Shown piece by piece: positions 46,746 through 58,964 of a stretch of DNA of 64,000 nucleotides (positions are counted from its first letter, which is position 1; each line of letters starts with the position of its first letter). The position numbers were made by a program, and so were the translations under genes. The stretch is from Charina bottae (taxonomy: Eukaryota > Chordata > Lepidosauria > Squamata > Charinaidae): the NCBI GenBank assembly GCA_023362775.1, contig JALMGJ010000006.1, forward strand, positions 56,441,001 through 56,505,000, read 5' to 3'. Under the pieces are notes generated by a model that was given only the letters and a program-made list of their open reading frames with translations, did not search any database and was not told the origin of the DNA.

Positions 46746-46936
46746 CTCCCATTGTATTTAATACAACAATTTTAATAATCTTAATCATATTAAACCCAAA
46801 ATCAGACATTATTTTTTATTATACCTTAATAATCTTAATCCAAATCGTTAAAGATAAATGAAATCAGCCAAACCCTAAAAGCAATCCAGATAAATATTCT
46901 TAAACCCTTATCCCACTTCAAAATAAACCAGAGCAT

Positions 46937-47296
46937 TTAAATATCCCCACAATGTGCAGAGAGCCTTTTTTTTAAAAAAAAGTCAAACAGCCCAACTGCC
47001 CCCCTCAAAATCTCCAACTTCTCTTCAGGAGACCTCCCATACATAATAACCCCTTCTTTTCCATGGTGTTCCATCAGAAGATCAATTTCACTTATGGCTT
47101 GCAACTCGATCTCTCCCTTTAATTTCTCCAACTTGACTATCCGATCTTCATCCAGCATTTCAACAGAAATCCCAATCTCACTCTTAGAGGAGACACTTCT
47201 GTCACTGTTAAATTCCTCAGTTTCATCCACGACGTCCCCAACCTGATGACACATTTTAGACCTCATATTTTCCACAATGTCCTGAATGGCTTGCAT
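46937..47296 (-). pseudogene. ORF1-like fragment of the ORF1-only LINE
   Basis: 119 residues, acidic and Glu/Lys-rich with coiled-coil character (DEDRIVKLEKLKGEIELQ), ending LFDFFLKKRLSAHCGDI. I recognise the style of LINE ORF1 but no named domain. A remnant by position in the element. Confidence 0.4.
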
Positions 47297-47970
47297 AAAA
47301 ACTTGGTAGGAATCAGAAAGAATCTATTTAAAATCTCAGTGGAAGTTAAAAAGCGAAAGTGAGATATGCGGACAGTTCCCCAGGGAAAGTAGAAGCAGAA
47401 AACTGAAAGTTCAAAACAGCCAATTCAACGTGTAGGAAAATGCTAATATCTTCAAATTTAGTACAAAAATAATAACAGGGAGACAATTATTTACTCTGAA
47501 TCTTCCTTAATATTTGGATGGAAAACAAAGTCCAAAACTTAAAAAGAATTTTTTAAAAAATTGATCCCAAAAATAACGATAAGCACCAAGAGAACCCACT
47601 TCTCCTTGCTGTAGAAAGCCTCTCTTAGGGTACACGTACTTAAAAAATATATAAATTTGGTGATTTAGAAATGGGGTGGTCTTAGTGTCCCTTTAAGGCT
47701 ACAGCACGGCTTGGAAATGGTGATGTCCCAGCCTCCCGGCTAGCTCTTACCAGTCGAGCATGAACACTGTTTGTGATCTCCTGGCTGCAAGCAGCCATCC
47801 GGAGGACAGATGGGGTGATTCCAGGTGTTTTCTTTTTTCCGGAAAAACACTCCTGGGCTTCAGGAAAAACCTGCCTGAGCCCAAAAAAACTGCCATGTTG
47901 TCAGTTCTGCCCTCTGAGTCTGCGGGTACAGCTGTTCAGTCTGCCATGTCCCCACCGGAAGTCAAGCAGG

Positions 47971-48325
47971 ATCATTGTTGATGTCCACTTCCAACAAAAT
48001 ACAAGTTCTGGATGATGCTTTCCAAAAGCAAACTCGGCATGAAGCAACAATGAAATCCTGTTTTTTCCTATTTAAGCTTTTAACAGATTTTTAGCAAGCT
48101 AAGCACAAAGTAAAAAAGCAGCTATAGAGTAAAAAACATTATAGAAAGATTTTTAGTTATGCTTTATTCTCTTCCTTTGTTTCCCAACCACTAATTAAAT
48201 ATTTGTACTTTACTTTGAAAATGGAGGGTTATTGCTAATATCTAATTAAGTCATTTCATCTACTATTTTTATTGGTCTCATAATTCTTTTCCTAGAAATC
48301 ACATTCCAAATATCTAGGTTTGCCT
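47971..48325. other. Intergenic, no feature recognised
   Basis: Short AT-rich stretch. Confidence 0.6.
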
Positions 48326-48555
48326 TACAGGTAGTCCTTGTTTAGCGACTGCCTCATTTAGCAAGTGTTCGCAGTTATGACAGTGATGAAAAAGGAACTT
48401 TACAACCAATCCTCGCATTTACAACCTTCACAGGTCTGTAAACCAAGGAAAGCTGAAGTAAGATCATAAGCACAGTCAGTTTCACTTAGCGACAGATTTG
48501 CTTAATGACTGAGTTGCCAGTCCCAATTGTGGTTGCTAAATGAATACTACCTGTA
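48326..48555. mobile_element. MITE with TA duplication
   Basis: Ends TACAGGTAGT...ACTACCTGTA, i.e. inverted CAGGTAGT termini flanked by TA. The interior ('cttgtttagcgactgcctca', 'acttagcgacag', 'caattgtggttgc') matches a non-autonomous DNA element I know from squamates. The TA target suggests Tc1/mariner-type mobilisation. Confidence 0.75.
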
Positions 48556-48612
48556 CTGTGTAATGTGTCATATACAAGGAGCCATTCCTGCTTAAATTTG
48601 GTTAGACTACTA

Positions 48613-48949
48613 AAGGTAAAGTTCCCCCCCCCCCCCACATTTGTTCAGTCATGTCCGACTCTAGGGGCCAATGCTCATCTCCGTTTGTTAGCCGAAGAGC
48701 CAGCGTTGTCCGAAAACGCTTCCACGGTCATGTGGCCAGCATGACGTACGCGGAACGCTGTTACCTACCCAGAGAAGTGGTACCTATTCATCTATTTGCA
48801 TTTGCATGCTTTTGAATTGCTAGGTTGGCAAGAGCTGGGGCTAGTGCGGGAGCTCACTCCGTCACGCGGGGCTAGGGATTCGAACCTCCAAACTTGCAAT
48901 CTTCCGATCGACAAGCCTGGCATCTTACCCGCTGAGCCACCACGTCCCT
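48613..48949 (-). mobile_element. Full-length tRNA-derived SINE
   Basis: Minus-strand copy flanked by TTAGACTACTA (48602-48612 and 48950-48960). Head at the right end (GGACGTGGTGGCTCAGCGGG), B box GGTTCGAATCC, tail CTTTACC. A poly-C run (48623-48637) lies near the 3' end. Confidence 0.92.
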
Positions 48950-49079
48950 TTAGACTACTAATATGAATATATACTGTCAGTTTTGCCTTGCTGCATAGTC
49001 TCCAATTTTGGTTTCCTGGTCTTGTATCACTGGCAGAGTTTCTCTTTTCCAAGTATGGTATAAAGAAACCAAAGAAGAA

Positions 49080-50540
49080 AATAATATAAAAGGATATATT
49101 GTAAGACAAATTCTGTTAAAATTATGGAATCTTCTAAAAACAATCTCACTAGCCATCTCACCATTAGCATCACCATCAAATGCCTTTCATTTTTGGGATA
49201 ATTACAACAAGCAAGATTTAATCACGTATTTCAAAATGGTTCATCCAGACCCAGATAACAGACAAAAGACACAGCAAGAATGGCTCAACAAAGGTACGAA
49301 TTTACTATGCTGTGTCAGAGACTCTCATAGACAGAGAGGTGGGGAATATGGGACTCTCCAAAGATAAAGGTAATGCTGAAATTTATTCTCCTCAGTCTCT
49401 TGAGTATTCAGGGACAGGGGCTGAAAAGTAAAACAGACTCTTGGAGCCTCAGCAGTTTAAACCAAGAACTCAAAGTAACGTTCAAAATAAAGTATCTAAC
49501 TAAGGAAGTAAATGGATACAGCAGCAGTTTGAGGCTTATTCTCCTGCTCTCACACCATCAGCCTCAATAAGCCTTCCAGCCTCAGCTGTGGGCATATAAG
49601 CAACTCCTTAGTGGAGTAGACTCTGGCCCCTTCCTCCCTCTGAACTGAAGAAGGCTTTCCAGCATGAGGAATCAGCTCTCTTCTCAACCTCAGCCGAGTC
49701 CTGGCCAGGCAGCCTAAAAGGTGGGAGGATTTCTTTATGCAGGGCTGATAAGGGTAATCCAGCAGGGTTTTTATCTGCAGGCTCTCTTTGTATCCTGCAG
49801 CATCTCCCTCAACCTTCTTCTCCAACCTCCACACCTGCCCTTTCTTCAGAGTAGGCTTTATGCTCAGCGGGCATTGAGTCTGCTGTGGCTTACTCACAAG
49901 GAGGCTGGTGTTTCCCCTTTACCACAGAGGTACAGTACTTACAAATTGCTGGGAGAATAAAAAGTGATCTCAAGAAAAAGGGAGGAATCTTGAAAATGAC
50001 GACACAATTTGAAATGCATATACAAAACAAAGGCACACATATATAAATTATTATTGAAATATGATATGAAGATGGAACAAATCAATGACTGTAGGATAAA
50101 GTGAATTCAAAACTTCAAAGAGGTAATCACAGTACAACAATGGGAACAGTTATGGGGAAAAAATCAATAAAATTTACTCCAAGCTACAATTTAAGGGGAA
50201 ATTGATATAAAATGTTTTACAGATGGTATATGACTTCATCAACAATTACCAAGATAGGCAAATCAAATAATAATAAATATTGGAAATGCCACGACAAAGA
50301 AGGAACACTTTATCACATGTTGTGGTCATGTAAAAAAAACTCAAATGTTCTGGATAGAAATACAATATAGTCAGAAAGTTCTAAAAACAAAATTTGAATT
50401 GAAGCCACAAATATTTTATTAGTTATAATTCCAGAAAATATAAATGAAAAATATCACAATTTACTAAGATATGTGTTGATAGCTGCAGGAGCAAATTTGG
50501 CAAAAGCACTATTTATCCCAACATCTGTTGAGAGACAAAG
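49080..50540 (+). pseudogene. L1-type LINE ORF2 3' fragment, split by an insertion
   Basis: The left part (49110-49297) encodes an L1-like ORF2 stretch (LAISPLASP, DLITYFKMVHPDPDN). The right part (49928-50540) encodes YLQIAGRIKSDLKKKGG, KSIKFTPSYNL, the Cys-rich WKCHDKEGTLYHMLWSCKK and FELKPQIF, the conserved C-terminal L1 ORF2 domain. Several stops and frame changes. The two parts are separated by a 630-bp block. Confidence 0.75.
49298..49927. mobile_element. 630-bp insertion of unknown class inside the L1 fragment
   Basis: AGGTAC occurs on both sides (49292-49297 and 49928-49933), so this looks like a transposed segment with a 6-bp duplication. It is GC-richer, contains 'gtgggcatataagcaactcc' and no meaningful ORF. 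It could be a solo LTR; ends and class are not certain. Confidence 0.45.
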
Positions 50541-50569
50541 GGCCAGACATGGACCTTTCCTAACTTGTG

Positions 50570-50735
50570 TTACTGTAACTGTTATTATTCTTATTGTTTT
50601 GTACTGCAGTTTTTGTTATTCTTCTGTTTTAATCCTGTTTACAGGCAATAGCTATGGAAGCTGCCCAGAGTCAGCAGTGATTGGAGTGGCAAATAAACCT
50701 AGATAGATAGATGATAGATAGAGCTTTATCTGGGT
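50570..50735 (+). repeat. L2-like LINE 3' end with GATA run
   Basis: 'gaagctgcccagagtcagca', 'agtggcaaataaac' then TAGATAGATAG units. Confidence 0.55.
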
Positions 50736-50739
50736 ATAC

Positions 50740-51945
50740 ATTGAAAGAAGTCAAATCTCCAGGGCCATATGGGTTGCATCCCGAGGTACTGACTGAACTT
50801 GCTAATGCACTGATTGAATATTTATCCATTAGCTTTGAGAAAACCTGCAGAAATGAGGAAGTACCAGATAATTGAATAAGGATCAATGTTATTTCTGTCT
50901 TCAGAAGGGAAAACAACTATAAGGAATTACAGACCAGTCCCATTGACATCAAGCACTGGGAAGATTCTAGAGTAGATCATAAAATGATTCATCTGTAAGC
51001 ATCATGCTTAGAATAATCCAATATAGCAATTATGAGAAAACAAAATGGATTTGTCAAGAAGTCTGATTAAACTGATTTTTTGATTGGGTAATTTAGTTTG
51101 TCAGAATGCTGTGGACATAATTTATCTTGATTTCAGCAAAGCATCTTTGCTTACCAAATTTACAAATGATAAAAAACTGGGTTGGATAGCTAATACTCTA
51201 GGAAAAAAAACAAGATTCAAAACATTAGAGAAGAAGGCTGAAAATAACAGAACAAAATTTAGTAGAAGCAAATAAACCAAGAAAGGAAAATAAACCCAAT
51301 TCATGGGTAAAGAATAGGGGATATCTGGATGTGTATGTGTAAATGCATTTGAAGTTTGTGAAATGTATCCTGGAATTATAAAAGTAATTGCTATAGTTTT
51401 TAGGAGTTAATAGCTGTTAACTCTTTTGGTCATGTGGGACTCTTTGTCCTTTCAAGTTGTTCCCTTCCTTTATGTCTTTCAACACTCTTGTCTTCATAAT
51501 CCTCTCCCCAGAGTGATGGTTGATGAGAATTCCTTCCGTTAGCTGTTCTTCTCACTAAATATATCTCTATTTTAATGCATTGTGTCCTGTCCTCTCCTTT
51601 GTTTCCCACCCACTATGCCAACTTGTTTACATGTAGTTGATCAAATGCTGAATATGAGTCAGTTATGTGATTCAGTTGGTAGGAATGCTTAGTGTTGAGA
51701 GAAAACAACTGAAGGGCACTTCTCAAGTCAAATAGAACAAGGTTTAAGATGGATATTGATTCAAAGTTAGGGAAAACTTTAATTCAATTACCAAGAGAAG
51801 TTGGGAACTATTTTTCATTGAATCCATTCAAGTGGAAGGTGGAAATCATCTGTCAGGGATGTTCTACTCTGAATCTCTGCAATGAACATGGGCCAAAAAA
51901 GGACTTAATGGCCCCTTTCTTCTCTAAGATTCTATGGCTTTTGTG
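50740..51945 (+). pseudogene. Degenerate CR1-type LINE
   Basis: Blocks in CR1 order: KSPGPYGLHPEVL-like (50755-50790), an N-Y-R-P-V block (50920-50945), VDIIYLDFSKA (51114-51146), a decayed F-x-N-D-x-K-L-G block (51155-51190), and a 3' region with 'catctgtcagggatg' (51848) ending 'aagattctatgg' (51937), as in CR1 3' ends. Many stops. Confidence 0.75.
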
Positions 51946-52032
51946 AACTTTGACAATGCTGTGATTCCATGTGTGACTTTCCTCTGCCTCCATGATGTTC
52001 CTGTCTAAGTCAGAAATTCTGTTCCTGTATAT

Positions 52033-52327
52033 CAGAGCTTTCCAAACTTTTCATGTTGGTGACACACTTTTTAGACATGCATCATTTCACGACACACTCT
52101 TACAGCAGGGCATCATTTCACGACACACTCTTACAGCAGGGCACAAGGCAGGCACTAGGACCTGCGTTGAATCCTGGCAGGGCAGGTTTGGAGGCAGCAA
52201 GGCACAAGGCAGGCACTAGGACCTGCGTGGAATCCTGGCAGGGCTCGGAGGCAGCAGCAGCCATGACACACCCAGACACTGCAGCCGACACACTAACGTG
52301 TCCCGACACACAGTTTGGAAAGCTCTG
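52033..52327. mobile_element. hAT-type MITE carrying the empty site of the copia insertion
   Basis: 295 bp from CAGAGCTTTCCAAAC to GTTTGGAAAGCTCTG, with exact 8-bp duplication CTGTATAT (52025-52032 and 52328-52335). Two internal tandem duplications (about 31 bp near 52080-52142 and about 60 bp near 52141-52240). GCAGGTTTGGAGGC at 52183-52196 is the uninterrupted form of the copia target. Confidence 0.92.
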
Positions 52328-52335
52328 CTGTATAT

Positions 52336-53808
52336 GCTTATCTCCAGTCATATATTTGATAGGAATTAAATTTAAAATGGCTTCTGGCAATTTTGGCCAG
52401 GGTGGGGGCGGGGGAGCGGCACAGACCTATGATGATACAATGGACCTTTTATTAGAGATTGCCTGATAATTAAACAAGGTTTTCATATTGTCTGGAAAAA
52501 ACCCTCAATAAATAGAAATACAGCCTGTGATACATTTTGTTTGAGTTAAATTTTAAATGACAGTGGGTAGTCACAAAAGGCTCTACATTAAACAATAAGA
52601 GAGAAGAAATCAGATTCCAAAGAGATCTTGGAGTGGGGTTAAAATAAATAAAATGAGTAGAAGGAAATAGAACTGGAATATCTGTAAAGAAACTCAGACA
52701 GATGCCAAGCAACCTTGTGAAGTAGAGGATGCTTGCAAATATCTGATAAGATACCTTTCATTTACCTCTTCTAATTGTATATGCTAAAAGGTGCAGAGCA
52801 GATTAACAAAGACATTTGTGTCTGAACATTTTTAAAAACCTTGAAAATAAAATGTACATAATTATGTGCACATAGTTTTATAAAGTGGGAGACAAAAAAT
52901 TTATTTATAGATAAAAAGTATGAAGAGTAAAGGTTTCTGCTTCTGTTCATTCCAGGAAATAAAGAAAGAAACATACAGTGTATAGGATCTTGCCTGGATC
53001 AAATTTATATCAATCTAGTAGAATACAAACTATCAAACAATTTCAAAACAAATTCAGGCAAAATAGATATAAAAATTATAAGATAGGCAGCAAGTTGCTT
53101 TCTATGACATATGTACAAATATAAGACTGCTTACACACCAGTGACCTAGTAGTTAGGGTATTAAACTAGGGCATCAAATTTTTCAACAGTATTTTGAACT
53201 TCACACCTGAATTTTTAGCCAGCACTGCCTAAGATCATTCAGTTATCCGACAGTGGTCACTACTTATTATCTTAACCTATTTCTCAGGATTGTTAGGAAG
53301 GTTTTTTTTAAAAAAAGATGGAGATAATTGCTCCAAATTACTTGAATAAATTATTTTTGTATGTTGTAAGTTGTCTATGAGTATATTATATATGATTCTC
53401 TCTGGATAGTTACACTAAGACAGCAAATCTTATCTTGTAGAACCAAGAATTTCAAAAGGCTTCAGAGTGCTACTATCCAGAATGCAGATGAAATATTTAC
53501 ATAATTGGTTGCTCCTCCATCCATACTGAGAACCAGCGAGGAGTCTAACCTAGCATTTTCCTTGAAATGCTATGGACAAGGAAGGAATGCTATGGACAGT
53601 CAAGTGAATCCTTATTTCAGTTGGAAATGATGTAGCTCTGATGCTGATGTCTTATCTCACAAGTTAGCAGGTGGCATTTTTGGTGAAGCTTCTTCTATGT
53701 TAATTGCTCCCAATTTCAGAGCAGTATCAATGGAACCAGTGCTCCTCAGTGAAACATCATCTTTGCTTATGTTCCTTGTCCTGTTTTTTACCCCAGTCCA
53801 GGAGATGA
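52336..53808. other. Intergenic, no feature recognised
   Basis: AT-rich; no gene. Confidence 0.6.
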
Positions 53809-53809
53809 T

Positions 53810-53852
53810 TGGTAGGTAGGTAGGTAGGTAGGTAGGTAGGTAGGTAGGTAGG

Positions 53853-53895
<43 letters not shown>
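53810..53895. repeat. (GGTA)n/(GATA)n microsatellite
   Basis: GGTA units switch to GATA units at about 53853. Confidence 0.97.
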
Positions 53896-55263
<1,368 letters not shown>

Positions 55264-55508
55264 CTGCACAGTCCCTTATCATATAATCCTATTTCCAGTG
55301 GGTTTTCAGCTTTCTGACATCATGCAAAGGCCCTTGGTCTCAATGGGTCTTTTCATATTGAGGAGCATGGGCAAGCAGGAATGCTGGAAAGTGTTGGAAA
55401 GACATGTAAAAAAATTCAACAATACTAGCAGTGCCTCAACCATTCTTCAGTATACAAGAAAAAAAGCAAGCTCAAAAATACCAACAAGAGAAATCTGAAG
55501 GGAATTCT

Positions 55509-55521
55509 TAAGTGCAATGAA
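55509..55521. repeat. Target duplication of the hairpin Penelope insertion (left)
   Basis: TAAGTGCAATGAA, repeated at 55665-55677. Confidence 0.9.
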
Positions 55522-55664
55522 TGTAGCTTGAATCATGTCAACTGGATTTCTATTTTCTCAGTGGAAACGTTTCGCTCCTTATCCAAGAAGCAGTCCAGAA
55601 ATCCAGTTGACATGATTCAAGCTACAGACATTTCCACCTGGATGACTGAGAACCTTCATCGACA
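55522..55664. mobile_element. 143-bp hairpin relative of the Penelope-like element
   Basis: The left side 'tgtagcttgaatcatgtcaa ctgg' and right side 'ccagttgacatgattcaagc taca' are inverted copies of the Penelope end at 9931 and 11577. The outer right flank 'ccacctggatgactgagaac' equals the reverse complement of 9905-9927. Between them sits a broken hammerhead (GAAAC and half of stem II remain, CTGAAGA is lost). A 13-bp target duplication shows that it inserted as a unit or shrank after insertion. Confidence 0.88.
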
Positions 55665-55677
55665 TAAGTGCAATGAA
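55665..55677. repeat. Target duplication of the hairpin Penelope insertion (right)
   Basis: Exact repeat of 55509-55521. Confidence 0.9.
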
Positions 55678-55838
55678 GGTTAAAAAACAAAAATAGAGAA
55701 TCTGAAGCTTTTACAGAGAAAACGTTTGAGAAATTCAAAGGCAGTGTTGGATTCAGCATGAATGAAATGTTCTCAATTCAATTGCCTGTTGCCATTTCTG
55801 ATGTCAGCAGATTCAGCCCATTTATTCTTTACCTAAAG

Positions 55839-55959
55839 CAGGGTTTCTCAACCTCAGCAACTTTAAGGTGTGTGGACTTCAATTCCCAAGCATGCTGGCT
55901 TGGGAATTCTGGGAGTTGAAGTCCACACATCTTAAAGTTGCTGAGGTTGAGAAACACTG
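55839..55959. mobile_element. Palindromic hAT-type MITE (121 bp)
   Basis: Arms CAGGGTTTCTCAACCTCAGC and GCTGAGGTTGAGAAACACTG, nearly perfect over the full length with the centre near 'aagcatgctggctt'. Flanks ACCTAAAG (55831-55838) and ACCTAGAG (55960-55967). Confidence 0.93.
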
Positions 55960-56226
55960 ACCTAGAGATTCACCAATATAAACCCCAGTGGCATTGGTGA
56001 CAGATGATGTCATATACATATTGAAATATGAACAAGGATATGATTATTCATGTTTGGTTACTGTTACTGGGTCCTCAAATGGTAATGCCAATGTAGAGAT
56101 GGAGCAGATTTTTTTTTCTTCTGCAAGAGGAAAAATCATGATTTTTTTCTGTAACCTAGGGTAAAGCAAGTAATTGACAGTCTGTTTAGCTTGTGGAGCA
56201 TAATTTTTGCAGATCTGTGCTAAATC

Positions 56227-56450
56227 AGAGAACCAGGTTGAGGTAGTGCTTAAGACACCAAGAGACCCCGAGTTCTAGTCATGCTTTAGGCACAAAGCCA
56301 GCTGGGTGACCTTGGGCCAGTCACTGTCTCTCAGCCCTAGGAAGGAGGCAATGGCAAACCACTTCCGAAATCTTGCCAGGAAAACTGCAGGGACCTGTCC
56401 GGGCAGTCGCCAGGAGTCAAAACTGACTCAAAGGGACACACACTATCAAA
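56227..56450 (+). mobile_element. Sauria SINE
   Basis: Degraded tRNA head ('gaaccaggttgaggtagtgc'), then 'gggtgaccttgggccagtca', 'aggaggcaatggcaaaccac', 'ggcagtcgccaggagtcaaa'. Plus-strand copy of the family at 28904. Confidence 0.88.
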
Positions 56451-58095
56451 AGTGCTAAATCTAGAAATATCTAATGAACTTAAGTATAGATGCTAAGATT
56501 TCCAATAGCAACAAGTAGTCCTGCAGCCATTTCTACTATGGAAGCACATTTGTGTTCAGATTGATTGAGTACATGCAGAACAGAACTCCTATTTGGAGTT
56601 GTCAATAGTAGGAACCTCAAAAGATTTAACTCCTGCCACTTGCAGTTAAGTTCTTGAAATCCTTCTTGTGTTCTAAACATTGTTTTTTACTATTAATATG
56701 GAGCTCCTTACACATCTCTGGATTACTAGGTGCTCTGATGATTACTAGTTTTTTGTTTACTTATCTTGGGATGGCTTGGAAAATATTAGTTTGTGTAAAG
56801 ACATGAAAATCTAGCTGGAGATCTTGGCTCAATAATCATTGCCTTATAATCATATGACTGTATAGACATCAAGGCTCAAGTCCATTTCCATTTTCTTCCA
56901 TGTCTAAAAAATCAAATTAATGATCTCATTTATTAATAAAAGAGAGAGTATTGCAAAAGGATTAGATATTTTAGGATTTATCAAAAGCCAATACAAAAGC
57001 CAATACATATGCAAGATTGCTTATCCATTCAGATATCTTTTTTGAATACTATGAACAAGATTGTTTATCTAACATACTGTGGATAAAAAACCAGTTAATA
57101 TCTGCTGCATAGCAAAAGTGAAATTCTGTGTTCAAATAAGCAATTAAATAGCCAGCAATCATTGGATTGCCAATGTGGATCTTATTTTCTACAGCTTGAA
57201 CAAGTTTCTACATATCAAACACTAATGAGAGTTGCAGTGTCCAAGGGATAAAAAATTTGTGTGATTAAAACTTTCTCCTGATAAAATATTAAATATTTTG
57301 AAGGCAAAGTGGGATTACTCTGATCCTGATGCATCTGCACTTTTTTCTTCCAACAGCCAGTAATATTTATGATCTTAATAGCCTGATGCCCAGATTTTTT
57401 CTGTGCCAGCAGAGGAATGCTTAAAATGGAGCGTATCTATCACAGTGCATCATTTACAAGCTCTGACATTACACCAGTGTTGCAAAGGCATTATGGCAGC
57501 ATTTCAAACCCTTATGCTGCAGCAAATATCGAACTACAGTATCAAACTGCTATTGGCTTTAGTTATAGGTTTATCTGCTGCTGAATGTTGAGTAAACTTA
57601 GCTCTCTAGACAGATGCAGTAAATACCTAGTTCAACCATGCATGCTGATTTTAGTATGGAGGCATTTTTTAAAGCAAGCAAATTAAAACAAAATATGCAA
57701 GCATTAGGAGATGATTAAGAAATAGTAATTGTTACAGCAGTTTTTAAGTTTGCAGATAAGGCACCTGAAGTGTTTGGGGAGGTAAGGACTGCAGAGGGCC
57801 ATATGATAAGTTCACCTGACCAACCAAAATCCAGGAGAAAGGAAGGAACAGAAAAAGAAATACAATATTTATTTGATTTCATGTCTCTATTTTTTAATTA
57901 GTGAATACAGTGTTAATTCCTCAAAGTAAGAAAACAGTATTTGCTTTTCTATGTCATGTATTAATACCTGTTCACACTTCATGGCCACAGCCCATTTCCC
58001 CAGTACCACTAAAGCCTTACTTTCTAATCCATATTTATACTGCAATAACAAACACTGCAAAGAGAGGATCTTTAATATCCCCAATACTAAGGATA
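56451..58095. other. Intergenic, no feature recognised
   Basis: AT-rich; no gene. Confidence 0.6.
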
Positions 58096-58141
58096 TTGGC
58101 ACTGCATATATGGAGTCCTTGGTGCTCCCTGAGCCTTGTTG

Positions 58142-58194
58142 TTTTCTTGCAGACATTTCATTGCCAGGCTAGGCAACATCTTCAGTGCTAAAAG
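58142..58194 (-). ncRNA. Hammerhead ribozyme motif (second family, left arm)
   Basis: Minus strand: TTTTAGCA, core CTGAAGA (58179-58185), stem II TTGCC...GGCAA, then GAAAT, GTC and TGC. The last core base differs from the right arm (GAAAT instead of GAAAC), leaving a G-U pair in stem III. Confidence 0.7.
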
Positions 58195-58823
58195 GGAGTG
58201 GAACTTGCTCTCTGTTTATATACCCTGGCTTGTCCTGCCTGTGTTGGTGGGGGTGTTGTACTCTCCTTAGTAGTACCTTGATTAGGTTGTTGTGTGCTGC
58301 TTGGTTGATTGACTGAGTTAATAGTTCCTTGATTAGGGTCTATTGTGTTGTTTGATTGCTCCTCTGCTGCTAATCTTGCTGTTAATCTTTGCATATCTTG
58401 TTGTTGATTGCTGGCCAAGAGGTGTTCTGGTTTTCTGGCTTTTCTATTGTCTCTTATGAATGGTATGTAAACGTTGTTTACCTCTATGTGTCTGTTGATG
58501 GCTGCTTTGTCTGAGTGCCAAGCTTCCAGGAATTCTCTAGCATTTTTGGATTTGGCTTGGTTTAATATGCTCACAGTTTCCCAGTTGAAAGTATGGTTAA
58601 GTCTGTCCATGTGTTGTGAGATTAAGGAGTTTTCATCATGTCTTCTGACTGCTAGTTGGTGTTCATGGATGCGTTCTGCTAGTCTTCTGCCAGTCTGTCC
58701 TACATAGTGGCTGTTACAGTCCTTACACTGTATGTTGTAGATAACCCCTGTTTTTTCTTCTTGGGCTACTGGGTCTTTTGGTTTACTTACGATGTTCTGA
58801 AGGGTTTTGGTACAACAACCCAA
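58188..58823 (-). CDS. Penelope-like GIY-YIG endonuclease fragment
   Basis: 211 residues. The GIY-YIG module is near residues 26-110: GVIY, two Cys in IQCKDC, YVGQTGRRLAERIHEH (catalytic Arg), a conserved His in DRLNHTFNWE, and Glu in AREFLEAWHSDK. The C-terminal tail is Gln/Thr/Pro-rich and runs into the inverted arm. No RT motifs remain; the apparent start lies at the inverted-arm junction, so it is a truncated product. It would nick target DNA in an intact element. Confidence 0.82.
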   Translation of the reverse strand: MGCCTKTLQNIVSKPKDPVAQEEKTGVIYNIQCKDCNSHYVGQTGRRLAERIHEHQLAVRRHDENSLISQHMDRLNHTFNWETVSILNQAKSKNAREFLEAWHSDKAAINRHIEVNNVYIPFIRDNRKARKPEHLLASNQQQDMQRLTARLAAEEQSNNTIDPNQGTINSVNQPSSTQQPNQGTTKESTTPPPTQAGQARVYKQRASSTPF

Positions 58824-58910
58824 TCAAGGTACTACTAATGAGAGTACTACACCCCCACCAACACAGGCAGGACAAGCCAGGGTATATAAACAGAGAGCAA
58901 GTTCCACTCC

Positions 58911-58964
58911 CTTTTAGCACTGAAGATGTTGCCTAGCCTGGCAATGAAACGTCTGCAAGAAAAC
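58911..58964 (+). ncRNA. Hammerhead ribozyme motif (second family, right arm)
   Basis: Core CTGAAGA at 58920-58926, stem II TTGCC/GGCAA, GAAAC at 58946-58950, GTC with cleavage expected after 58953, then TGC pairing with GCA (58917-58919), with UUUU/AAAA further out in stem I. Two-base-pair loopless stem III, as in the first family. Confidence 0.78.

Larger units (their letters stand above)
45661..47970 (-). mobile_element. ORF1-only LINE, interrupted by an L2-like insertion
   Basis: Read on the minus strand: a GC-richer leader (47970-47600, 'gcagtttttttgggctcagg'), an ORF1-like reading frame (46937-47296), a 3' region, and an A-rich 3' end at 45661-45760 ('cttaataaaatttttataaa'). The L2-like element 46083-46745 lies inside, opposite in orientation. 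No RT frame is present between ORF1 and the 3' end. Confidence 0.55.
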
